Notes under the pieces: generated by a model
Told to the model about the DNA's origin: nothing
Database searches by the model: none
Seen by the model: the letters and a program-made list of their open reading frames with translations, nothing else
Position numbers and translations under genes: made by a program
Part shown: piece after piece, positions 22,802-36,059 of the stretch
Numbering within the stretch: the stretch's first letter is position 1
Layout of the letters: each line of letters opens with the position of its first letter
DNA from: Sabethes cyaneus
Lineage: Eukaryota; Arthropoda; Insecta; Diptera; Culicidae
Assembly (NCBI RefSeq): GCF_943734655.1
Contig: NC_071354.1
Span: forward strand, 3,073,001 to 3,137,000
Length of the DNA: 64,000 bases
Direction of reading: 5' to 3'

Positions 22802-23556
22802 TCACGTTGATGTCGATGCACCGGGCCGTACGATAGTAGCGAACCGTGCCCCGGTCATTATCAGTAAATTAAAAACAATGAACACCAGCGATGAGGCCGA
22901 GCGTCTGACCGTCCTACGGATGTTGGTCGGTGGCTTTTGGCTTGCCCAGTTTAGCAACGTACCGGTTACGAAATAGTTTAACTCCAGCACCAGGATGATC
23001 AGATGGATGTACAGATAAGGAAGTAAATATAAGCCGTTTGGCTGAAACGGTAGAAAATAGTGACAGTTGTGGGTTTTATTATGTGTTGAAAATTGCCTTT
23101 GATGCACATTTAACTTACCAGTACCAAGCCTGCGATAGCCAGCAAGTTGGACAGTCCCGATAGAAGCTCTGTCACAAAGTGCAGTTTTCTACTCCAGGAT
23201 CCGGAAATAATGCTTCCAGTGTTCCCCACTTTTGCTCGTTTTAGTTTTGTCATTTCATGAACGGCTAGGCACTGTAGATAGTGATAATAGAATAGATAAT
23301 AGAAAATAATAAACAGAAGCTAATTGCACAAAAACTGGCTTACCGCCTCTACCACATTGATGAGCACGGCATACCACTTAATGAACAGGGCGGTCTGCCA
23401 CGAACTGTTCAGTCTTGCCTCAAAACGATACAGAAAGCCTTTCACATATCCGGTAACAGTACTAGCACCTATGGGCAGCTCATTCAACGGGTTCTGTAGA
23501 ATCGATTCCTGAATGATCTGTTGATCCACGCATATTGAGCGGAGGCAGCTGAACAT
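22802..23556 (-). CDS. Unknown 201-aa multi-pass membrane protein
   Basis: Three exons (23556-23344, 23271-23119, 23041-22802), all joining in phase 0 with strong donors (GTAAGC, GTAAGT) and CAG acceptors. An in-frame TAA lies shortly upstream of the ATG, which supports that start. Hydrophobic stretches occur around residues 56-75 (WYAVLINVVEACLAV), 105-125 (LLSGLSNLLAIAGLVL), 128-150 (LPYLYIHLIILVLELNYFV) and 173-193 (LVFIVFNLLIMTGARFATIV). The predicted protein is four-pass, with a basic loop (IRRTVRR) before the last segment. I do not recognise the family; small insect four-pass families of unknown function are candidates. Neighbours are repeats and say nothing about role. Confidence 0.6.
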
Positions 23557-24619
23557 AGCTGGCTTAATGGTGGATTGGAATGAATCTTAGCGACAACAAA
23601 TGAATTTTGAAGATACTGAAACAATTTTCAGCTCAGTTGATTTAGAAAGAAACTGTCACAACGAAGCATTAGCATGGCTTACTATAGCGATGTTTCGAAA
23701 ATGTTTCATAAAAGATGAAACATTTGGCAGTTCAGCTGTTTCAAGAAGTGCTACTCTTGCATTAAGAGTCCACATGCAGTAATCTCATTTACTTTTTTGA
23801 GACTGTCGATAAACTGTGGCTCGCAGTATATTTGGACGGACTTTAACATTTTCCATCACTCTGAAAAATATTCTTAGAAATGTCGAGAACACAACGAGGC
23901 CACATACAATCTTTTTGTCGATTTTAAGGCAATATACGATACAGTCGATCGAGAACATCTATGGCACATAAAGACCAGAACGGATTTTCAGATAAACATA
24001 GGCGGTTGATCAAAACTTCGCTGCAATGAGTGATGTACTACACGTGTGTTTGGGAGACGATCTCAAATTCCAGCAAATTGCATCGAAAGTTGTGACAAGC
24101 GGGTATCGAAACAAGGGGCACGATTGTCAATAAAGATAGCCGACTCTTTGGCTGCGCAGGTGGCTTTGACGTTAAATTTGAAATTTTCGGACCACAGTGG
24201 AGGCATTCTAAAAATGACGAAAAGACTAAAAACGGAGCTAGCCTAAAAGAATTAAAAAAAGTCATTGCTACTAAAACCAAATGAGTGATAAATAGCGCCT
24301 CTAATCTCATACTAAAGCAGCAAATTTATGAAAGCATCCTGGAAAATAACGATTTTCATATTCTTTTGTGAACTCATCACTGCGACCAGTACTGACGATC
24401 TATTGTGAGACCGCCCGGGTGTTTGCTGTAACCTGCACCTGCATTTTTTTGCTATTATCGCTATTAAGTGAGCGGATAAAGCTTATAAATTTGTTTGCGT
24501 GCCTGTGTGATTCGGTTTTAGCCTTCCCTCAATGTTTGCTCTATTTTACCCACCTTGTTCCGCATGACAGTGCTGTTCCCAATTATAGCCATCCCCGGCG
24601 GGCTGACTAATACATTTAA
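23557..24619. other. Intergenic region, no gene supported
   Basis: Only short frames (60-90 codons) without recognisable features. Around 23900-24000, NLFVDFKAIYDTVDREHLWH reads on the plus strand. It matches the RT palm motif of RTE/BovB-like LINEs, so a small fragment of such an element is present. Confidence 0.45.
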
Positions 24620-25089
24620 GGGGACATGAACGACTAAAAATTTAAAAAAAAACATTACTTTTTTATTTCAGATTTTGATTCTGCTTGAGAAAAACGAAAA
24701 AGAAGAAAAATAGATACCTGAAAAAATAAAATTTTGTCTTCTTTTTCTTTTTTCTCTAGCTGTGTTTTGTTTACGAAACTGAATAGTTATAAAAGTCTTT
24801 GCCAAGCTGCTACCAACAAAACAAAAAAAAGTTTGTTCCAATACGTTGTGTAGTTTCTGAGAAAAAGGTACATGAAGTTTAAAAATCATGGTTTTTCTGG
24901 AGCGGCGTTTTATTCCGTCGAGGTTGCCACGCCGCACTGGAATGCTTATGTGTATGATCGTTTTTGGGCCACTTCCCGTGGTCGGATCATTTCAAATTTA
25001 GTATCAAAATAAGCGGAAAAGATTGCAGAATCAAAATCTGAAATAAAAAAATAATGATTTTTGCAAAAATTTTAGTCGTTCATGTCCCC
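24620..25089. mobile_element. TTAA-flanked MITE, piggyBac-type target
   Basis: The left end GGGGACATGAACGACTAAAA is repeated, inverted, at the right end. Homology continues for about 65-70 bp (both arms contain TTTATTTCAGATTTTGATTC + TGC). TTAA lies on both sides (24616-24619 and 25090-25093), the target duplication of the piggyBac superfamily. No transposase frame. The call rests on TSD type and end structure. Confidence 0.8.
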
Positions 25090-25494
25090 TTAACTATAAA
25101 AGTGACTTTTTCTACTGTCAAGATCAAGAGGCTTAATCAAGGTGATAAAGAATTTAGCACGAAGGAAGCGTATTGAGAGACCCAAGAGAATAAATTGAAG
25201 GAATGATGTCATATTGATATCAAATTTCCTGATTCTACAAAGGTTTAACTAAGATCTACTACGGTCATTCATTTGTCAAAACAGACTCGGTAACCTCGCG
25301 TCTACGGAGCCCGAGAGAGAATTCCAAGGAATCAAGTGGAACCGGCAATGATACTTAATTCCTTCAAAATTAAAGGGAAGAAAAAAGTATGGACCTCCCC
25401 TACCAAACGCTTTCCAAATGTATGATAAGTACAGTACGGACAGTGATTACTGACGACGATGAACTTGACTGTAAGTTTGCTAACGGTAGGCATA

Positions 25495-25614
25495 AAGGCC
25501 CAGACACAATGCATACGGATTTTACTACCTTGCGGTAATTTGACAGTTTTTCCATGCGTTTTCTGTCAAATTTCCGTAACGCAGTAAAATCCATATGCAT
25601 TGTGTCTGGGCCTT
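25495..25614. mobile_element. Hairpin MITE of about 120 bp
   Basis: AAGGCCCAGACACAATGCAT at the left is mirrored at the right. Arms extend about 50 bp through GATTTTACT and ATTTGACAG with few mismatches. The loop is short, so almost the whole element can fold into one stem. No coding capacity. Confidence 0.8.
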
Positions 25615-25691
25615 AAGTGTCCTTGCCGTTTTCGAACAAATGGAGCTAGGTATGGACTATTCTGGACGGAGTTAAGCGGTGAGGACCCGTG

Positions 25692-25895
25692 GGGTATGAA
25701 ATGTAGAAGGCAAACAAGAAACCGACCAATATAGCTCTTACTATCTCAAGCCCCTACCTAGCGCCTCCACGCGGCAATACCCGGTAATGCTCTATTGAGT
25801 AGCTAAGCTAGGGTGCGATGCTGCGTGGTTCCCGGCTGCCTGATTTCAAAACTGCGATTTTGAGCAGACGGCTGAGCCACACGGCTAGGTAAGAC
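25692..25895 (+). mobile_element. 5' fragment of the RTE-like LINE
   Basis: It begins GGGTATGAAATGTAGAAGG and continues with TCTCAAGCCCCTACCTAGCG and CTCCACGCGG, matching the 5' region of the copy at 37819. It breaks off before the endonuclease. This is the third 5' end of the same family here that starts at GGGTATGAAATG. The following 25896-26164 holds nothing I recognise. Confidence 0.6.
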
Positions 25896-26448
25896 TAATG
25901 TGTTATTCTAATGATTTGTTTTGTTTTAGCTCATCAAGCACCTCCTACTGTACAGTGAAAAAATGGCCGTGACAAGTTTGAATAATGCACATGGATATCA
26001 GAAGGAAAAATTAAATTAATTATTGGATATTAAATACCCTGATAGAAACTCAAATGACGCAATTATATTTCATTCGACGGATTGCTGGTGAGATTGTTCT
26101 ATTTTTCCCATATATGCTCCATTTCTTTTTATTTTTAATATTATATTCATATCGTATACTAGCTGACCCGACAAACTTCGTATTGCCACAAATTAACCTG
26201 TGTTGTACATAAATCATGAATCTCGGATGATCTTTGTCACAATCTCGAGTTTTGCAAGCCACCCAGTGGGCGGCACTTCCGACGGCGGGTCACCGGCAAC
26301 ACTCGCGACTGTCTCGTCCTGAATGATCTAGTGTTACTATAGATAGTTTTTGTGGTCTTGTATTGACTAATGTTTTATGGAAGAGTCTCGAATTTCTCGA
26401 GTTCGATTAGTTTTTGAGTTTCGCAAAAATTTCTGTTTTATTTGTATG

Positions 26449-28330
26449 AGAGTCCATATCCCCCTACCACAGGGGTGAGAGGTCTCTAACTATCGTAAAA
26501 TAAATTCAAGACTCCAAAATCTCCCACATGCCAAGTTTGGTTCCATTTGCTTGATTAGTTCTCAAGTTATAAGGAAATTTGAATTTCATTTGTATGGGAG
26601 CTCCCCTCTTAAAAGGGGAAGGGGTCGTAATTCACCATAGAAAAAATTTCTGTCATGTAAAACTCCCACATGCCAAATTTGGTTCCATTTGATTGATTGG
26701 TTCTCGAGATAAGAGGAAATTTGCATTTCATTTGTATGGCAGCCCACCATCTTAAAGGGGAGATGGGCCATAACTCGCTTTTTAAAGAAGAGAGGGGTCT
26801 CAGTTCACCATAGAAAAAAATCTTGCGTTCAAAACCACTTACATGTCAAATTTGGTTCCATTTGCTTGATTAGTTCTCGAGTTATGAGGAAATTTGTTTT
26901 TCATTTGTATAGGAGCCCCCCTCCTAAAGTGGGGAGGGGTCCCAATTCATCATAGAAGAAAATTTTGTCTCCAAAAACACCCACGTGTCAAATTTGGTTC
27001 CAGTTGCTTGATTAGTTCTCGAGTTATGAGGAAATTTGTATTTTGTTTGTATAGGAGCCTCCCCTCTTATAGTGGGGAGGGGTTCTAATTCACCATAGAA
27101 AATATTCATGCCCTAGAAAACTTTCACATGCCAAATATGGTTCCATTTGCTTGATTAATTCTCGAGTTATGAGGAAATTTGCATTTTATTTGTATAGGAG
27201 CCCCCTTCCTAAAGTGGGGAGGGGTCCCAATTCATCATAGAAAAAAATTTTGTCTCCAAAAACACCCACGTGCCAAATTTTGTTTCGTTTGCTTGATTAG
27301 TTCTCGAGTTATGAGGTAATTTGTATTTCGTTTGTATAGGAGCCCCCCCTTTTAAAGTGGGGAGGGGTCCTTATTCACCATAGAAAATATTCTTGCCCTC
27401 GAAAACTTTCACATGCCAAATTTTGTTCCATTTGCTTGATTAGTTCTTCAGTTATGAGGAAATTTGTATTTCATGTGTATAGGATCCCCCCTCCTAAAGT
27501 GAGGAGGGGTCCCAGTTCATCATAGAAAAAGTTTTTGTCTCCAAAAACACCCACGTGCCAAATTTGGTTCCATTTGCTTGATTAGTTCTTGAGTTATGAG
27601 GAAATTTGTATTTCGTTTGTATAGGAGCCCCCCCTCTTAAAGTTGGGAGGGGTCCCAATTCACCATATAAAATATTCATGCCCTAGAAAACTTTCACATG
27701 CCAAATATGGTTCCATTTGCTTGATTAATTCTCGAGTTATGAGGAAATTTGCATTTCATTTGTATAGGAGCCCCCCTTCCTAAAGTGGGGAGGGGTCCCA
27801 ATTCATCATAGAAAAAATTTTTGTCTTCAAAAATACCCACGTGCCAAATTTGGTTCCATTTGCTTAATTACTTCTCGAGTTATGAGGAAAATTGTGTTTC
27901 TTTGGTACAGGAGCCCCCCCTCTTAAAGTGGGGAGGGGTCCTAATTTACTATAGAAAATATTCTTGCCCTCGAAAACCTTCACATGCTAAATTTGGTTCC
28001 ATTTGCTTGATTAGTTCTCGAGTTATGAGGAAATTTGTATGGAAGCCCCCCCTTTTAAAGAGGAGAGGAGTTATAATTCCCCTTATAAAGAGGGGAGGGG
28101 TCTCAATTTACCATAGAATAACTTCTTGTCACCGAAGACACCCACATGCCAAATTTTGTGCTATTTGCTTGATTAGTTGTCGAGTTATGCAGAAATTTGT
28201 GTTTCATTTGTATGGGAGCCCCCCCTCTTAGTGGGGGGAGGGGTTTCTAACCATCACTAAAACCTTTCCTGGCCCCAAAAAACCTCTACATGCATATTTT
28301 CATGCCGATTGGTTCAGTAGTTTTCGATTC
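26449..28330. repeat. 142/143-bp tandem array with 285-bp dimeric higher-order structure
   Basis: The anchor AGGAGCCCCC (or a variant) occurs at 26911, 27053, 27196, 27338, 27481, 27623, 27766 and 27908, so spacing alternates 142 and 143 bp. Units also alternate in sequence. Type A has GTCTCCAAAAACACCCACGTG or a close variant (shown with one base trimmed: TCTCCAAAAACACCCACGTG). Type B has CACCATAGAAAATATTC and GAAAACTTTCACATG. Outer units at 26449, 26597, 26740, 28041 and 28214 are irregular (133-173 bp). About thirteen units in total, all in one orientation. Confidence 0.9.
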
Positions 28331-28345
28331 TATAAGGAACATACG

Positions 28346-30715
<2,370 letters not shown>

Positions 30716-30842
30716 AATCCTTCTTTATAGGTATAGATTACTGGGTACATGAACACCTATGAAGATGTGAGCTTTTGCGCATCTTCTTAAAGTAGGTGTT
30801 CAACTAACGTACTCATTTCTACAATCGTAAGGACATGGCCAG

Positions 30843-31160
30843 GTGTATGGTGTACTTACGCGTATGTACACCATATCAGCCACCCATGGTATGTACGGTT
30901 GTCTATGCTATGCTATGCTAGTTAAGTGGCTAGCACCCGTGAACCAAGAGCTGCGGGAGCTGCTTGGAATGATATCCATTACACTCCTAGTAATAGGCGG
31001 GTTTCAAATAGCTATCAATATATTCGTTAAGTGTGGTGTAATTTGTCAAGCACGTAAGTACTCTAGTTTATTAGATTCTTTTACTCAAAGTACAAGTTAT
31101 ACGATTGATATCGAAAAACTGCACTACAGTTTGCAAACTACTATCCAATTTATACAATAA
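30843..31160 (+). CDS. Doubtful 105-codon ORF with one hydrophobic segment
   Basis: The frame contains one good membrane segment (LLGMISITLLVIGGFQIAIN) preceded by charged residues. An AATAAA overlaps its stop region (about 31158-31165). No family is recognised. The first 25 codons contain a hairpin sequence and look non-coding. A strong donor (GTAAGT at about 31053) lies inside the frame, so it may be an exon fragment or chance. It converges on the minus-strand gene ending at 31239. Confidence 0.2.
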   Translation: MYGVLTRMYTISATHGMYGCLCYAMLVKWLAPVNQELRELLGMISITLLVIGGFQIAINIFVKCGVICQARKYSSLLDSFTQSTSYTIDIEKLHYSLQTTIQFIQ

Positions 31161-31238
31161 ATAAACAAAGAAAAACATTAACAACTGCTTGAGGGAAAAT
31201 CTTACGACAGAAAACACACATCGATTATTGCAAACAGA

Positions 31239-32664
31239 TCAAGATTTGCCCACACTCGTCAGCAACGACCCAAGAAGACTATTTATTGTGTTCACAATCG
31301 CTTGCACCGATGGATAGGCACCCCCCAAAGCACTATTGACTACTCCGATGGTGTTGTCCAGTCCTGTCATGTTTAGTAACTTCAACAATTCCGACATCTG
31401 TTGGTTCACGACAATGATCGTGTTATTTACGGTGCTAGGGCTAACTTGACTGGGGCAACTCTGTGGCATCGGAACGGCTATCGGGAAGAAATTCGTTTGA
31501 TTTGTAATATTGAGCGGCCCTAGTAGCGAACACGATGTCCCGTTGCAATTCATGCGTACGAAAGGAATGCAGGTACTGTTCATTCGATCGAATAGTTGAC
31601 CATCTGGACATTGGTGGAGACTCAGTCTGAAATTTGAAATGTTACGTTAGTATTTAAAACGATGCCAGCGGGGAAGTGCGATACTTACTCTCCATCGTAG
31701 CAGCTGTAAAACCTTGATCGATCCCTTGGGTCAGGTTTAAATCCATCGAACTCGCAACGATCACCATCAGCCAGTAGAAGTGACAACCTTTTTAACAGCG
31801 GGAATGAACCGTTTCCACAAGTGTTAGTCACGTCATCTCGATCTAGTTGTATAATGGCACCAAATAGGTCAAGATTTTCTACAGTATCCGCAGCGCTTTG
31901 AAGTTGATCGCCAGTCAAAGGACATGTCTGGAATATTGATCGCATTTATGAATGGCACTATTCAGGCCACAGGCAACTTACCAGCACTGGTGGAAGCGGA
32001 ACCTCAAGAATGATTTTCTTGGGATTACAGCCCTTTGCAATTAAATATTTGACGAAAGAGTCCGGAATGAGATGGTTTGTCTCTGGCGATATACTTATCA
32101 GGTCTACCTCGCTGTTGAGAGTTTCAATAATTACCGGATCCAGAGCCGTATTATCGATTTTAACAATCACAAGATATCCATAACCTAATTCTCTCCGAAG
32201 TAAGCGTAAAACCCCATTATATGCAACCTGAAAAATTCAAAATAGCTGATTTGGTGAAAACAAAAACAGTAAATACTCTTGTTTACCTGGTCGTAACCAT
32301 ATTTGGTAGGGTCACACCGCAGATCCACTCCGCGACATGAGCACTTTTTTAACTGCTGTTGAACGATAGCCACAAAGGCCTTCCTACCGTCACCGGTACT
32401 GATAAGACTCCCGAAATATTTACAACCAGTTTCACCACCATAGACGGAAAGCAAATTATTCAAGCCGTCGCAATTTTTAATCCACCCTAGACCTAACGTG
32501 TCTTGCAAAGCTTCAGCGGGATATACGCGGTACACACATTCCTTCAGTACACTACAATCTCGAACCTTCGACGGATCATCTATCCGACAAATCAAGGGTT
32601 TGTATTGAGCGATCACCACCACCATTGATTGCAACAAAGCAATCCACGCAAGTAAACACGTCAT
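31239..32664 (-). CDS. Secreted degenerate GH18-like protein with CBM14-like segment (paralogue A)
   Basis: Four exons (32664-32287, 32227-31982, 31927-31689, 31626-31239), phases 0,0,2, 416 aa. Residues 1-19 are a signal peptide (MTCLLAWIALLQSMVVVIA). The GH18-like part runs to about 250. Where chitinases have DGxDxDxE it has RGVDLRCD (111-118), so the first Asp, the penultimate Asp and the Glu are all replaced; catalysis is not expected. GAIIQLDRDDV and FPLLKRL match the end of the fold. A chitin-binding type-2-like segment follows (CEFDGFKPDPRDRSRFYSC from 266, CPDGQLFD at 294, further Cys at 307, 315 and 320). An Asn/Thr-rich, then hydrophobic helical tail has several N-x-S/T sites. The paralogue at 32924-34755 lies directly upstream in the same orientation. 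A role in chitin-lined matrices is inference. Confidence 0.85.
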
Positions 32665-32742
32665 TTTCAAACGCCTACTTAGGCTACACTTCTAGTAAGC
32701 AAAGTCTCCTAGACAATGACCTTAGCCAATTGTAGACATGAA

Positions 32743-32751
32743 CTTTTTATA
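32743..32751 (-). promoter_or_regulatory. TATA box of paralogue A
   Basis: TATAAAAAG on the minus strand lies about 80 bp upstream of the ATG at 32664, within AAGCTATAAAAAGTTCATG. The gap between the two paralogues is about 260 bp, so paralogue A has its own compact promoter. Confidence 0.65.
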
Positions 32752-32923
32752 GCTTAAACTTAACGGTGCACATTCGATAAGGCACGTGTGTTGCAATTTT
32801 CGGGGAGTAGAAAGCGTCAAAAGAGATAACCATTGTACACATTGGTAAAATGTAAACATTTTTATTGTATAATTATAATTACAAACCGCATTGGTAGTAT
32901 ATCATACAAAGTAGAGCACTTTC

Positions 32924-34755
32924 TTATCCTAAACCACCGAGTAGACCTCCTACATCTGGTACTCCAGGAACATCAGGCACTCCAGGAACATCAGGCACTC
33001 CAGGAACATCAGGTACTCCAGGAACTCCAGGTATATCTGGAATTGGGCTGCCGCCGCCGCCACCAGTCAAACCGCCAAGCAAACCACTGAGATCCAATCC
33101 AAGAAGATTGTTCAGTAACTTTATTACAACATCGAGAACACTTTCCAGAAGACCCATCTTTTGCTGCATTGCATCCATCTGATCCATCGTGTCGTTCATC
33201 TTTTTATCGCCCAACAATAAACCGGAGAGGAGTTTATTCACCGCATCTACAACATTTGACAACGACGGATAAACGTCCTTTAGAGCGTCGTTTAAAACAC
33301 CTACGGTGTTCTCCAAATCTGTAGCATTCAACAACTTCAACAGCTCGGATGTTTGATTGTTGACCAGGATGATAGTTGTTGTATTTAGGTTACCAGTTCC
33401 ATCGGTGCCGTCAGTACCATTGTTACCATTATTACCATTGTTTCCACCATTATCTCCGCCATTGTTTCCCCCATTATTCCCACCATTGTTTCCGCCATTA
33501 TTACCCCCACAATTCCCGGGAAATGGGAATGGATAAGGAATCGGAATAGGAACATTATTTCCACCGTTAACCGCACCCACCAGAGTACAAGCGGTTTGAT
33601 TGCAATTTACCTGCACAACGGGTTGACAACTGCTGCTACACAAATCAAATGACATGTCTCTCGGACACTGGAATCGATTCTGCCTATAAATAGAATATTG
33701 TTTGAGTTTTTCAACTTAAATGAGGTAAATTACGTAACCTACACTCCGTTATTGCACGAACAGAAACGAGAACAATCGCGCGTGTCTCGAATATATCCGT
33801 TATAATTGCATCGGCCGCCGCTGACACAATTCGAACTTGGTCGCATTGTGCATGCTTCCAAACCGGAAGCCAGTTTGTTAAGCAGTGGGAAGCAACCCTT
33901 ACCACAAACTCCAGCAACATCATCCCGATCAAGTTGAATTGTAGCACCTAACAGACCCTGGCCATCGACCACCGCAACTGCCGTATCAATCACCGAAAAC
34001 AGGTTATTTACACCGGTATCCAGTGGACAACTCTGCAGATAGACGAAATTTTAAACGTTAAGAATTTTTGTAAATTTCAAACCACTCACCAACACAAGAG
34101 GCAGCATGACTTCCAGAACAATTTTCTGACAGCTTATTCCCAACGAGATGAGAGATTGAACCGAAGAACCGTCAAGCGGAACATTAATCAAATCAACTGC
34201 AGAGTTAAGCGCGGTCACCAAACACTGATCGATCGTGGTGCTGCGTACAGTCACGGATATCACGTATCCTCCGCCGATTTGATCACGCAAAAGTTGAATA
34301 AAATTAGCGTAATCTTGCTGAAATTACAAATCACAGTTGTAGTTTCACTTGCACACATTCTTTTCGACAATTACCTGGGAAACTTGCGGATGTCCCGGGT
34401 CACACTGTAAATCCAACCCCCGGAAGCCACTCGCCTGCAGCTGGTCCTTAATCGTATCCACCAAGGTTTGTTTACCTTTCTGAGTTTTGATCAAGTTTCC
34501 AAAATAACTACATGAGTTCACACCACCGTACAACGCAAACAGCTTGTTTTGAGTTCCCAGTCTATCCAAGCTGCTAACATAATCTTGCGTCAATTCCACT
34601 GGGTACACTTCATAGAGACAATTCTGTAGCACGTTAGAATTCTGCTGCACTATCGATGGATCCTTAATTCTACACACAATACCAGCTCGAATGCCTGCAC
34701 ACAAATCCACCGCCCCCGACAGTAACAACACCGAAACCACACAACTCGACCACAT
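32924..34755 (-). CDS. Secreted degenerate GH18-like protein with CBM14-like segment and Gly-Asn/Pro-Asp-Val repeats (paralogue B)
   Basis: Four exons (34755-34375, 34317-34090, 34032-33743, 33683-32924), phases 0,0,2, 552 aa. The signal peptide covers about 1-21 (MWSSCVVSVLLLSGAVDLCAG). The catalytic motif position reads RGLDLQCD (112-119), again with Asp at the end and no DxE pair. GATIQLDRDDVAGVC mirrors paralogue A. A cysteine-rich CBM14-like segment follows (RCNYNGYIRDTRDCSRFC, then FQCPRDMSFDLC). The tail has a GGNN-type repeat block, a hydrophobic helical part (SELLKLLNATDLENTVGVL) closely matching paralogue A, and a C-terminal run of PDVPGV hexamers ending GGLLGGLG. AATAAA lies at 32861-32866. 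This looks like a secreted matrix-type protein; its target is unknown. Confidence 0.85.
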
Positions 34756-34824
34756 CGTCGCTCTACTCGATTATCTTGGACATAATTCCGTTCAATAACT
34801 AGAAGGTTAACGAATACGTGAAGT

Positions 34825-34833
34825 GTTTTTATA
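34825..34833 (-). promoter_or_regulatory. TATA box of paralogue B
   Basis: TATAAAAAC on the minus strand lies about 70 bp upstream of the ATG at 34755, in GGTCTATAAAAACACTTCACG. Confidence 0.65.
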
Positions 34834-34839
34834 GACCAC

Positions 34840-35904
34840 GTCCAATGGTTCGTGCTTCAACGACAGGACCGCAGTCCGACTGCTCAGATAAGGATAATGC
34901 AGCCCATGAATTGGTTCGTTTTGAGTTATCTGTGGACAACCCAGCTCTACCAGAAATTTCAACACCTCACGCAACCCACGTGCCTAGGGCACGGACAATA
35001 CCACTTATCAAACTCAGACTGCATGTTGAAAAATTGCCGTAAACAATGCACAAAACATTTCAAGTCCGTTCCGCATTTCTGTGCAGATTAGCAGGATTCG
35101 GAATGGCTATAATAACCCTAAAATGAGTTAGCTTTTTTGTATGTCTCGCGCTGTCTGCTAACATTGAAGCTACTTCAACGTCTCAACTATGAGCGGAGCT
35201 TATTATGCAAAGGCTCCCTGCGCAGCGACTTTGGCTGTTTAAATCAAATGGTTTGTTTATATACTTAGGTGGATAATTATGCATTTCTATTGGTGGTTTT
35301 GTGATTAAATTTTTTTTGTTGCAATTGGCAATATTTATCACCACTTGAAACTTGAAACTTAAACTTGAACCAAGTATAACTAAATCATGCTGGTTTTTTC
35401 CCTGAAGTTTCTGCAGTTTTACTTGTTCAGGGAAAAGTTAAATAATCACTAAGAAACTCAATCCAATTTATACCTATGTTTTATTCGTTACTGTACAATC
35501 ATTCAATTCGATACTGTTCAATTCGAGGCCCATGCATATAATTAATTCGTTATTAACGGTAATGGTAGTGTTTTACAATCGACGAAGGGAACGATAGAAG
35601 AAAGTAATGAAACAAATGTGTTAATTAGGTTACAAGGTGTACAACTTAGCTAAGGGAGGGTCGCTTAAGAAGTTATACACCGTTCCTCTTTACCCAAGTT
35701 GGGGGATCAACGGAATCCCAGATTGGCCGATCAATCGAACTCCGGCAATGTAGTTGCAGTCACTGGAAATCTAATACGTAAAGATTCGCTAGTTGCTTAC
35801 TTAATTGGCCTAACGTCTGACGACAAAGCCTGCGCAGTATAATTGCTCCATCTATTTCGGTCCATGGCAGCTGGTCTCCAGTTCGAAGTTCGAATTTTCG
35901 AAAA
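34840..35904. other. Upstream intergenic DNA, no gene seen
   Basis: Two overlapping frames of 74 and 79 codons around 34818-35091 have no recognisable features. The rest is AT-rich with no RNA gene that I can recognise. Confidence 0.4.
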
Positions 35905-36000
35905 CAGACACTGAGGAAGCCTGCAAGTCGTAGGCTAAATACGTATCTGTCGAAAATAAATATACATAGTAGAATTAGATTGGAAAGTTTTCTTTTTTAT
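35905..36000 (+). repeat. Partial copy of the GCCTGCACGTCGTAGGC element
   Basis: It carries GACACTGAGGAAGCCTGCAA, GTCGTAGGC, TACGTATCTGTC and ends AAAGTTTTCTTTTTT, matching the right half of the palindromic element at 17450-17626. The left arm is absent. Confidence 0.6.
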
Positions 36001-36059
36001 TTAACGTAGAACAAACAGTTTCTTATTCGTAGCATATTAACAGATGCATTACCGATGAA

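Noticed and set aside
26449..28330. Regular repeats that might be a CRISPR array
   Set aside because: Units of 142/143 bp are contiguous without unique spacers, in a eukaryotic genome, and without cas genes.
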